From CALVGQ01 sp964369385 (lineage in GTDB: Bacteria; Bacillota_I; Bacilli_A; Erysipelotrichales; Erysipelotrichaceae), in the NCBI GenBank assembly GCA_964369385.1, contig CAYJEY010000029.1, positions 1-20,518 of the forward strand: a stretch of DNA of 20,518 nucleotides. Reading direction: 5' to 3'. Below are positions 1 to 5,934 of this stretch, piece after piece. The notes beneath the pieces are model-generated. The model worked only from the letters and a program-made list of their open reading frames with translations, did no database searches and was not told the DNA's origin. The number at the start of each line of letters is the position of its first letter. Within the stretch, counting starts at the first letter, position 1. Both the position numbers and the translations under genes were made by a program.

Positions 1-39
1 TTTGATAGCTTCTGTGAAGAGCATCAATCGAATAATTAG
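1..39 (+). CDS. 3' end of an upstream gene (partial, unidentified)
   Basis: Frame 1 is open from the window edge and gives FDSFCEEHQSNN, then TAG at 37-39, one base before a strong terminator stem. Frame 2 is also open, to a TAG at 40-42, so the true frame cannot be decided from a dozen codons. The terminator just behind it supports a gene ending here. No function can be inferred. Confidence 0.3.
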   Translation, partial: FDSFCEEHQSNN

Positions 40-60
40 GTAGCAAAGCTACCTTTTTTT
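38..60 (+). terminator. Rho-independent terminator of the gene entering from the left edge
   Basis: The stem GGTAGC (39-44) pairs perfectly with GCTACC (48-53) across an AAA loop and is followed by seven T (54-60). This is the classic intrinsic terminator form on the plus strand. Confidence 0.8.
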
Positions 61-71
61 CTGCTTATACA

Positions 72-281
72 AAGAAAAAAGGACTTGGGGGAAGTCCTTT
101 CTTCAAAAATTATTTTCTATATAAGGNNNNNNNNNNNNNNNNNNNNNNNNNNNNNNNNNNNNNNNNNNNNNNNNNNNNNNNNNNNNNNNNNNNNNNNNNN
201 NNNNNNNNNNNNNNNNNNNNNNNNNNAATAATATACGATATAACTATCATCATAGTATGTCATGATTATGGTAAATTGTGT
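72..281. repeat. Copy 1 of a tandem hairpin-rich non-coding element (interrupted by the N gap)
   Basis: Bases 72-126 match 298-352 exactly, and 227-281 match 423-477 exactly; the middle is hidden by 100 N. The shared parts include a 9-bp hairpin (AAAGGACTT 78-86 with AAGTCCTTT 92-100). No coding frame is plausible. Exact identity in non-coding DNA suggests a recent duplication or a mobile REP/MITE-like unit. If the hidden part equals copy 2, the gap should be 70 bp and the repeat period 196 bp. Confidence 0.85.
127..226. other. Assembly gap (100 N)
   Basis: Exactly 100 N, a conventional placeholder length, so the real distance is unknown. Both flanks belong to the repeat described at 72-281 and 298-477, so the gap most likely arose because the assembler could not cross the repeat. 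More repeat copies may be hidden here. Confidence 0.95.
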
Positions 282-297
282 GTAATGAAAAATGAGT

Positions 298-327
298 AAG
301 AAAAAAGGACTTGGGGGAAGTCCTTTC
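298..327 (-). terminator. Likely terminator of the yeiH-like gene, inside repeat copy 2
   Basis: On the minus strand the 9-bp stem AAAGGACTT/AAGTCCTTT with a five-base loop is followed by a run of T (complement of A301-306). It lies about 150 bp past the yeiH-like stop, and the same structure recurs at 74-102 in copy 1, so the transcript may have two stacked terminators. Confidence 0.6.
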
Positions 328-477
328 TTCAAAAATTATTTTCTATATAAGGGGATAGAATGTTAGTAGCTAATTTAGGGGATAAATTATGAAATGCTAC
401 TGCAAGAGAACCTCTTGCTATAAATAATATACGATATAACTATCATCATAGTATGTCATGATTATGGTAAATTGTGT
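298..477. repeat. Copy 2 of the tandem hairpin-rich element (complete, 180 bp)
   Basis: This intact copy shows several nested inverted repeats: AAAGGACTT/AAGTCCTTT (304-312/318-326), AGTAGC/GCTACT (365-370/396-401) enclosing TAATTTA/TAAATTA (371-377/383-389), then GCAAGAG/CTCTTGC (402-408/412-418). The right boundary is 3 nt before the yeiH-like stop codon; a 16-bp non-repeated spacer (282-297) separates it from copy 1. No terminal inverted repeats or open frame are seen. It could be a structured 3' UTR that duplicated, or a REP/MITE-like element. The nested stems suggest function as RNA. Confidence 0.85.
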
Positions 478-479
478 TA

Positions 480-1493
480 TTAGATTAATCCCATGGCAAC
501 TTCCACTAAGAAGGCAACAATCACAACTGCAGCAGAGATTATAAATCCATGAATCATTGGGTTTATACCAGATTGTTTCATCTCTTTGAAACTTGTGTTT
601 AAGCCAATTGCTGCAAGTGCGACAACCATTAAGAATTTTGAGAATTCTTTCATAAGCTCTGAAAGTGTTAATGGAATAAAACCGACACTATTTAATATCG
701 ACATAAAGATGAATCCAACAATGAACCAAGGGATAATTTCGGAAATTTGCAATTTTTTTCTTTTCTCATTTGGGTTTTCTTTGCGTTTTACATGAGCAGA
801 TACAAATGAGAAAATTATTACAGTTGGAATAATAGAAAGGGTACGTGTTAATTTAACCATTGTAGCAAAGTCACCAGCACCTTCTGAATAAGCGTAGCCT
901 GCAGCCACAACACTTGAAGTATCATTGATGGCTGTTCCTGACCAAAGACCATATGCAATATCAGATAAGCCCAACATCTCTCCCATGATAGGGAACAGTA
1001 GAATCATTGCCATATCAAATAAAAACGTAGCACTCATTGCATAAGCGATATCTTTGTCATCAGCATCAATTGTAGGTGCAATGGCAGCAATAGCTGATCC
1101 ACCACATATTCCAGTTCCAGCAGAAATTAGATTTGATAATTTCCAGTTTAAACCTAGAAATTTTCCACTAATGTATCCTCCACCAAAACATGTAAATAAA
1201 GTAAACACCATAACGATGAGTGAAAATTGTCCAACCTCAAGAATTGTTGAGACACTTAATGAAGCTCCAAGTAAAATGATCGCAAAACGAAGGATACGCT
1301 TTGATGAGAACTTTAATCCTGGTTTTAACATTGCCGGCAATGCGATGAAATAGTTTAATACTAATCCAGTAAACAAGGCAATGAGGGATGCACCAATCAA
1401 ATGAATAGGTAATATACTCTCAATAAATGTTGCGAGTGCTGCAATAAAGAGTGCAACAAGCAATCCGGGTATGTAAGTTTTTATTTTTGTCAT
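480..1493 (-). CDS. YeiH-family putative sulfate/sulfite exporter
   Basis: A 337-residue polytopic membrane protein of the UPF0324/YeiH family (annotated as 'putative sulfate exporter'). About ten hydrophobic segments cover nearly the whole length. Glycine-rich loops, such as SAGTGICGGSAIAAIAP and SGTAINDTSSVVAAGYAY, are typical of the family. ATG 1493 is preceded by TGGAGA (complement of 1501-1506) at 7 nt. It diverges from a LysR gene, the same pairing as yeiH/yeiE of enterobacteria, which is linked to sulfite stress; transport of sulfate or sulfite here is inference from family and context. The length is normal and there is no sign of damage. Family assignment is firm, substrate uncertain. 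Confidence 0.85.
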   Translation of the reverse strand: MTKIKTYIPGLLVALFIAALATFIESILPIHLIGASLIALFTGLVLNYFIALPAMLKPGLKFSSKRILRFAIILLGASLSVSTILEVGQFSLIVMVFTLFTCFGGGYISGKFLGLNWKLSNLISAGTGICGGSAIAAIAPTIDADDKDIAYAMSATFLFDMAMILLFPIMGEMLGLSDIAYGLWSGTAINDTSSVVAAGYAYSEGAGDFATMVKLTRTLSIIPTVIIFSFVSAHVKRKENPNEKRKKLQISEIIPWFIVGFIFMSILNSVGFIPLTLSELMKEFSKFLMVVALAAIGLNTSFKEMKQSGINPMIHGFIISAAVVIVAFLVEVAMGLI

Positions 1494-1550
1494 AATTTAT
1501 TCTCCAATGTAAATATAATAACATAGTTGAAATATAAATAGAAATTATGG

Positions 1551-1571
1551 TATTTTATATAGTATAAAATA
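1551..1571. promoter_or_regulatory. Candidate LysR operator between yeiH-like and lysR genes
   Basis: A perfect inverted repeat TATTTTAT (1551-1558) / ATAAAATA (1564-1571) around a five-base ATAGT spacer. It has the T-N11-A dyad form that LysR-type regulators bind, and lies 16 bp before the lysR start in the 94-bp divergent spacer. A possible lysR -35 (TTGAAA, 1527-1532) lies upstream, so binding could autorepress lysR while activating the divergent gene. AT-richness makes chance palindromes more likely here. Confidence 0.5.
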
Positions 1572-1587
1572 ATTTAATGAGGTAACT

Positions 1588-2457
1588 ATGGATAATCGAC
1601 TAATAACATTTTTAAAAGTAGTAGAAACAGGTACATATACTCAAACAGCGGAGTTGTTGCATCTCACACAACCAGCTGTAAGTATTCAAATAAAAAAACT
1701 TGAAGAAGAATACAACTGCAAACTTTTTCAGCTTAAAGGAAGAAGTTTATATCTTACTGATGATGGGGAATTATTACATCAATTTGCACTAAAACAAAAA
1801 GCGAGTTATGAAGAAATTAAGAGACGTATTCAGTCATATCGCACTTATGTGAACATTGGAATGACATTATCAATTGCAGATTACTACATTCCATCAAAAC
1901 TGTTTGTTGATCTTTTGCATGAAGGAGTTCAATGTCATGTTGATGTAAATAATACAGAACGTATACTCCAAGGACTAAAAGATGGTAGTTTGGATTGTGC
2001 TTTTGTAGAAGGTTTATATGACACAACTTTATTTGAAGCAAAGCAAGCTTGCAAGGCAAAGTTTGTAGGGGTAGTTAGAAGTGATCACCCATTAGCTAAC
2101 CGTAAAGTAAAGTTTCATGAATTGTTTAACTATCCTTTAGTACTTAGAGAAAAAGGTTCAGGGACAAGAGCAGTACTTGAGAATTATTTGCTACAAACAT
2201 CTTGGGGTATAGAAAGTTTTGCTCAACAATCAGATATGGGGTGCTTTCGTTTGATTAAAGATGTGGTAAAATATAGTGATGCAATTACTTTTGTGTATGA
2301 TGAAGTAGTAGCGAGCGAGGTTGATGAAAATCAACTTCAAATATTAGATATTGAAGATATGAAAATTGAGCGCGTATTGATGTTTTTATATGATCAACAT
2401 AACTTGAAAATAAATCAAATTGAACAATTGTACGATAGTTATATGGAAAGTAGGTAG
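1588..2457 (+). CDS. LysR-family transcriptional regulator (CysL/YeiE-like)
   Basis: 289 residues. The N-terminal winged helix-turn-helix (residues 1-60) contains the characteristic LTQPAVSIQIKKLEE recognition helix; the rest is the two-lobed periplasmic-binding-protein-like effector domain. The motif EKGSGTR (residues 188-194) is typical of the CysL/YeiE/CbbR branch, whose members control sulfite reduction, sulfite stress or CO2 fixation genes. GAGG (1579-1582) sits 5 nt before ATG. It diverges from the yeiH-like exporter, its most probable target, and is followed by NUDIX and MATE genes that probably share its transcript. The effector is unknown; sulfite or a sulfur metabolite is an inference from context. 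Confidence 0.88.
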   Translation: MDNRLITFLKVVETGTYTQTAELLHLTQPAVSIQIKKLEEEYNCKLFQLKGRSLYLTDDGELLHQFALKQKASYEEIKRRIQSYRTYVNIGMTLSIADYYIPSKLFVDLLHEGVQCHVDVNNTERILQGLKDGSLDCAFVEGLYDTTLFEAKQACKAKFVGVVRSDHPLANRKVKFHELFNYPLVLREKGSGTRAVLENYLLQTSWGIESFAQQSDMGCFRLIKDVVKYSDAITFVYDEVVASEVDENQLQILDIEDMKIERVLMFLYDQHNLKINQIEQLYDSYMESR

Positions 2458-2461
2458 TAGT

Positions 2462-3025
2462 ATGACTAAAAGTTATTTAAAAGAGATTGAAAGTTATATT
2501 CCCTTTAATGCTCAAGAAGAAAGAGACCAAGCTACCATGCTTGAACTTATTGCATATGAAGAAAAACGAAGTTTTAGTCGTGAGTGTTTATGGGCTCACT
2601 TTAGCGCAAGTAGTATGATTTTAAATAAGACAAGAGATAAGGCATTGATGGCTTTTCATAACATTTACCAATCATGGGCATGGACTGGGGGACATATGGA
2701 TGAAGATACTGATTTTCTTTATGTGGCAATCAAAGAGGCCAAAGAAGAAACCGGAATTCAAAATATTCAACTAATCAAAGAGGGAATCGTTGCACTTGAT
2801 ATTCTACCGGTTCAGGGGCATATGAAACATGGTAAATATATAAGTCCACACGTTCACTACAATGTGACATATTTATTTGAGGCCGATGATCAAGAAGAGG
2901 TTGCACCTAAAGAAGATGAAAATAGCGCAGTAAAATGGATTGACTTAAAACATTTAATTCAAGAAGTTCGTGAGCCAGAAATGAAAGAGGTTTATCGTAA
3001 GATATTGAGAGATTATTTAGATTAG
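2462..3025 (+). CDS. NUDIX hydrolase
   Basis: 187 residues starting MTKSYLKEIESYIPFNAQEE. The Nudix box begins GGH and ends KEAKEETGI, giving the REUxEExGU half with Lys for Arg; the first Glu of Gx5E is Thr. The catalytic EExG core is intact, so Mg-dependent cleavage of a nucleoside-diphosphate-linked substrate is expected. The substrate cannot be read from sequence. A longer in-frame start at 2420 lies inside lysR with no ribosome binding site; ATG 2462 is 4 nt after the lysR stop, with AGG at 2452-2454, which suggests translational coupling. The MATE gene follows 12 nt later. Similar proteins with an AHFTASS-like segment before the box occur in clostridia; here it reads AHFSASS. Confidence 0.85.
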   Translation: MTKSYLKEIESYIPFNAQEERDQATMLELIAYEEKRSFSRECLWAHFSASSMILNKTRDKALMAFHNIYQSWAWTGGHMDEDTDFLYVAIKEAKEETGIQNIQLIKEGIVALDILPVQGHMKHGKYISPHVHYNVTYLFEADDQEEVAPKEDENSAVKWIDLKHLIQEVREPEMKEVYRKILRDYLD

Positions 3026-3037
3026 GGGGATGGATTA

Positions 3038-4444
3038 ATGATATTAAAGAAATTGTTTTTGCCTATCGACATGACTAAAGGGAAACCGTGGGTAGTGATA
3101 AGTGCTTTTGCGATTCCGATGTTGATTGGAAATCTTGCGCAACAACTATATGCAACAGTAGATAGTATTGTCGTAGGGCAATATGTTGGGGATAATGCAC
3201 TTGCGGCTGTAGGGGCAGCATCACCAATGTTCAATATGCTGATTGTGTTATTTGTTGGGATTTCTACAGGAGCAGGGATTTTAGTGGCTCAGTACTGCGG
3301 TGCAAAGAAGCGAGAAGAATTGGCTTTCATTATTGGAAACAGTATGGCATTGATGTTTATTTCATCGCTTATCATTATGGCGATGGCACCATTTGTGATT
3401 ATGCCACTATTAGAAATGTTAAATACACCAGATTCGATCATTAAGTGGGCACATGATTATTTATTTATTCAAATGATTGGAATTGCAGGACTAGCTTTTT
3501 ATAATATTTTAAATGGAATTTTACGAGGGCTTGGAGATTCATTCTCAGCGCTACTCTACCTTATGATCGCAACAGTGTTAAATATTGTATTGGATTTATA
3601 TTTTGTGATTGAACTCAATATGGGAGTTGCAGGTGTTTCTCTTGCGACAGTGATTGCTCAATCAGTTTCAGCACTGTTTTGTATTCGACGTGTATTGACA
3701 TTAAAAAGCGAGTTTGATTTAAAGCCACGCCACTTATTGCTCCATCGTACACATGTTAGAGACATTATCAAACTTGGCTTACCCTCAGGTCTTACACAAG
3801 CAATTTTCTCCATGGCAATGGTCATCGTGCAATCATTGAGCAATAGCTATGGTGAATTATTCATTGGGGCAAATGTTGTTGTGATGCGTGTAGATGGTTT
3901 TGCGATTATGCCAATTTTTAGTTTTGGTGCAGCACTCACAACATACGCTGGACAAAATATGGGCGCAGGCAACACAAAACGGATACTAACAGGTGCAAAG
4001 CAGGGGAATTGGTTGTCACTAGCTGTAGCAGGATGTATTACTTTAGGAATAATTGTATTTTGTGACCCACTCATTCGCCTTTTTACTAACACTGAAGAAC
4101 TCATTGCTATGAGTCGCCAATTGTTATATATCTTAGCACCAGGATACATTGCCTTTGCGCTGATGCAAGCGATGTATGGGACGATGAGAGGAATAGGAGA
4201 TACAATGACACCGATGTATATTTCAATACTTACAAGCGTTGTATTACGTGTACCACTAGCCTATCTATTTTCATACCTTAGCACAACTGAAGAATTACCT
4301 TATGGACGTTATGAAAGTGTACATGTGTCTTTGCTCATCTCTTGGTTATTGGGGGCTTTTGTTACAATATGGTTCTATAAAAAAGGAAAATGGCGCAAGG
4401 TATTGATGGAAGAAAAAAATGATGAACTAGCACTAAAAGAATAA
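3038..4444 (+). CDS. MATE-family multidrug/cation efflux transporter
   Basis: 468 residues with about twelve transmembrane segments, arranged as two similar six-helix halves. The N-terminal half has the MATE signature region IPMLIGNLAQQLYATVDSI and the loop GDNALAAVG; the second half repeats the pattern (GLTQAIF, MPIFSFGAAL, GQNMGAGN). These proteins export drugs or cationic metabolites using Na+ or H+ gradients. A purine-rich GGGGGATGG (3025-3033) precedes ATG. It is third in the lysR-NUDIX-MATE row, with only a 12-nt gap, so it is probably co-transcribed. Its substrate is not deducible. The end is the terminator at 4594-4619 unless a separate RNA starts in between. Confidence 0.93.
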   Translation: MILKKLFLPIDMTKGKPWVVISAFAIPMLIGNLAQQLYATVDSIVVGQYVGDNALAAVGAASPMFNMLIVLFVGISTGAGILVAQYCGAKKREELAFIIGNSMALMFISSLIIMAMAPFVIMPLLEMLNTPDSIIKWAHDYLFIQMIGIAGLAFYNILNGILRGLGDSFSALLYLMIATVLNIVLDLYFVIELNMGVAGVSLATVIAQSVSALFCIRRVLTLKSEFDLKPRHLLLHRTHVRDIIKLGLPSGLTQAIFSMAMVIVQSLSNSYGELFIGANVVVMRVDGFAIMPIFSFGAALTTYAGQNMGAGNTKRILTGAKQGNWLSLAVAGCITLGIIVFCDPLIRLFTNTEELIAMSRQLLYILAPGYIAFALMQAMYGTMRGIGDTMTPMYISILTSVVLRVPLAYLFSYLSTTEELPYGRYESVHVSLLISWLLGAFVTIWFYKKGKWRKVLMEEKNDELALKE

Positions 4445-4510
4445 TGAATGAAAAAGTATATCTAAATCACCTAAATCATTTATGATTTTGAAAAGCTTAA
4501 CTATTTATAA

Positions 4511-4619
4511 TTTGATAAAATATAGGAGTAGAGAACTTATCAAACTCTACATATAAGGAAGAAATTTGAACTTCTTTATTGTACCATCACGAAGTCCTCA
4601 CGCTAGTGAGGGCTTTTTT
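4511..4619 (+). ncRNA. Candidate structured RNA (sRNA or MATE 3' UTR) with possible pseudoknot
   Basis: Between two convergent genes, TTTGATAA (4511-4518) can pair with TTATCAAA (4537-4544), while GTAGAG (4528-4533) can pair with CTCTAC (4545-4550). The arms alternate in the order of an H-type pseudoknot. A third hairpin follows (AAGGAAG 4555-4561 / CTTCTTT 4571-4577 with one G-U), then a terminator. I match it to no known riboswitch or sRNA. It could be a 3' UTR of the MATE mRNA or an independent RNA; a -10-like TAAAAT (4516-4521) lies inside the first arm, which complicates the second option. Confidence 0.35.
4594..4619 (+). terminator. Rho-independent terminator (end of lysR-NUDIX-MATE transcript or of a small RNA)
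   Basis: Stem CCTCAC (4596-4601) / GTGAGG (4606-4611), loop GCTA, extended by a G-U and a G-C pair, then a T-run from 4614. Strong plus-strand intrinsic terminator. Confidence 0.88.
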
Positions 4620-4629
4620 AAATGAAATA

Positions 4630-4659
4630 ATAAAAATGCAAGTGAATGATCACTTGCAT
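4630..4659 (-). terminator. Rho-independent terminator of the AraC-type gene
   Basis: A perfect 10-bp stem, ATGCAAGTGA (4636-4645) with TCACTTGCAT (4650-4659) around a 4-base loop. On the minus strand it is followed by TTTTT (complement of 4631-4635) and lies 30 bp after the AraC-type stop codon. Confidence 0.88.
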
Positions 4660-4688
4660 CTATAGAAAGTAAAACTCTAATGATTAAG

Positions 4689-5570
4689 TTATGCTACTTT
4701 ATTTGAATCAGCATAAGCTTTTTTAAATTCAGAAGGAGAAGCTCCTTCTTTTTGTTTAAAGCTTCTAGAAAAATGCGATAAACTAGAAAAACCAACTGCA
4801 TTAGCTACCTCTTCCATCGATAGAGTATTCGCAACAATGAGTGATTTAGCACGATAAATACGCATTGATAAGACAAATTGACTTGGAGATTGTTCAAGGT
4901 ATCTCATAAAATTCTTATATAAGTAGTTTTCTGATACATTAAATCGTTTGCTGAGTGAAGCCACTGTACAATCTTCTTTTAAATTACGTACAATGTAATC
5001 AACACATTTTTCTACAAGAGTCTCTTGTGAGGAATTTCCTGTTATTGTCGTTTTTGGTGGAATGATATCATTTGGTCCAACACGAATTAAAAGAATAAAC
5101 AATTGTTTAATTAGTGTATTCATCATTTCTGTAAATCCTAAACGTTGAGTATTTAATTCACTAATTATCGCATCAAAAATTTCAATTAAATGAGTTTTAT
5201 CTTTTAGTTTATACACATGATGTTGTAGTAAATCTAAAAAAGTATCCTGATAAATCGATGGTTCAATATCAAAATGCAAATAATTATAGGCGGTATTCCC
5301 AAGTGCTTTTGATTTATAGAGCTGGTAAGGTTGCAAGACAAGTAAGTCATGCTGAGAATATTCGTAATTCACTCCTAAAATTGTAGTAAGACCCCCACCT
5401 TGTTTGATAAAAATTAGTTCAATATCTTCGAGCGTGTAACGGGCTTGTTTTGGAATTGTCGTTGACCATGTACCGAAGCTGTTTACGCGAATTGTTAATT
5501 TTTGCAAGAATGTGCTTAGTTCATCTGTATGAATTGTGGAAGATTGTCCATGGGTATCGTTATATTTCAT
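4689..5570 (-). CDS. AraC-family transcriptional regulator
   Basis: 293 residues, starting MKYNDTHGQSS. The N-terminal ~160 residues form a cupin-like sensor region (LEDIELIFIKQGGG, HDLLVLQPYQLY), and the last ~100 residues hold two helix-turn-helix motifs (VASLSKRFNVSENYLYKNF and MEEVANAVGFSSLSHFSRSF), the hallmark of AraC/XylS. A longer frame would start with GTG at 5582, but GTGGAGG itself is the ribosome binding site 5 nt before ATG 5570. The cupin half suggests a small ligand, often a sugar; none can be named. Divergent to DUF1146-spoIIQ with back-to-back promoters. No sugar genes are nearby, so the target may be remote. Confidence 0.9.
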   Translation of the reverse strand: MKYNDTHGQSSTIHTDELSTFLQKLTIRVNSFGTWSTTIPKQARYTLEDIELIFIKQGGGLTTILGVNYEYSQHDLLVLQPYQLYKSKALGNTAYNYLHFDIEPSIYQDTFLDLLQHHVYKLKDKTHLIEIFDAIISELNTQRLGFTEMMNTLIKQLFILLIRVGPNDIIPPKTTITGNSSQETLVEKCVDYIVRNLKEDCTVASLSKRFNVSENYLYKNFMRYLEQSPSQFVLSMRIYRAKSLIVANTLSMEEVANAVGFSSLSHFSRSFKQKEGASPSEFKKAYADSNKVA

Positions 5571-5599
5571 ATATGCCTCCACCCTTTATCATCAAATAT

Positions 5600-5628
5600 A
5601 TTGTATCACTTTATTCATAATCCGTAAA
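5600..5628 (-). promoter_or_regulatory. Sigma-A-type promoter for the AraC-type gene
   Basis: On the minus strand: -35 TTTACG (complement of 5623-5628), a 17-bp spacer, and -10 TACAAT (complement of 5600-5605), about 30 bp before ATG 5570. Confidence 0.55.
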
Positions 5629-5631
5629 TAA

Positions 5632-5660
5632 TTCACAATTTAAAAGTTTTAGGATATAAT
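5632..5660 (+). promoter_or_regulatory. Sigma-A-type promoter for DUF1146 (and possibly spoIIQ)
   Basis: -35 TTCACA (5632-5637; one mismatch), 17-bp spacer, perfect -10 TATAAT (5655-5660), 18 bp before the DUF1146 ATG. It is back to back with the AraC-gene promoter, the two -35 boxes being 3 bp apart. Confidence 0.72.
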
Positions 5661-5677
5661 TAAGGGCGGGTGAGAAT

Positions 5678-5887
5678 ATGGAAGCTTTTATTTATCAAAC
5701 AGTATTATATATAATTTGTTTTTGTGCTTGTTTCTGGGCATTTATGGGGTTAGATTTTGAAAAGATAATCCGAAAAGGTCGCACACATCAAGCACAAATT
5801 ATGCTTTTATTAATTTCAATGGCATGCGCGTATTTGGTGGCTCAGTTTATAATGGGGATCACCTACATTAATATTTTTATATCATAA
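5678..5887 (+). CDS. DUF1146 (YwzB-like) small membrane protein
   Basis: 69 residues: a hydrophobic N-terminal helix (about residues 5-27), a short basic loop (EKIIRKGRTHQAQ) and a second helix (about 40-67), so two membrane segments. The WAFMGLDFEKIIRKG stretch is characteristic of DUF1146, called YwzB in Bacillus. In B. subtilis ywzB lies in the region of murAA, spoIID, spoIIQ and mbl, and here spoIIQ is the next gene (46-nt gap). ATG follows GGGTGAG. The molecular function is unknown for the family. Confidence 0.82.
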   Translation: MEAFIYQTVLYIICFCACFWAFMGLDFEKIIRKGRTHQAQIMLLLISMACAYLVAQFIMGITYINIFIS

Positions 5888-5915
5888 GTATAAATTGAAT
5901 TTCTTTGTGCATAAT
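5888..5915 (+). promoter_or_regulatory. Candidate sigma-F-like forespore promoter for spoIIQ
   Basis: GTATA (5888-5892), 14-bp gap, then GTGCATAAT (5907-5915), which fits the sigma-F -10 pattern GGnnAnAnT in all but one fixed base. B. subtilis spoIIQ is transcribed by sigma F. Against it: the start point would fall only about 12-14 bp before ATG 5935, leaving a very short leader, and these short motifs are common in AT-rich DNA. Confidence 0.3.
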
Positions 5916-5934
5916 CACTAATAGAGGTGATGAT

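Noticed and set aside
117..332. Minus-strand frame running through the N gap
   Set aside because: It is open only because N bases hide stops; it covers the repeat hairpins and has no ribosome binding site.
72..477. Repeat as a CRISPR array
   Set aside because: The unit is 180 bp with a single 16-bp spacer, and no cas genes are present.
2420..2461. Longer start for the NUDIX gene
   Set aside because: It lies within lysR with no ribosome binding site; ATG 2462 has one and fits the family N-terminus.
4445..4486. 13-codon frame after the MATE gene
   Set aside because: Too short, no family signal, and in the start of the 3' spacer.
5571..5582. GTG start for the AraC-type gene
   Set aside because: GTGGAGG is the ribosome binding site for ATG 5570.
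5905..5934. TTG start for spoIIQ
   Set aside because: AGAGGTGA just before ATG 5935 and the normal short basic N-terminus favour the later start.
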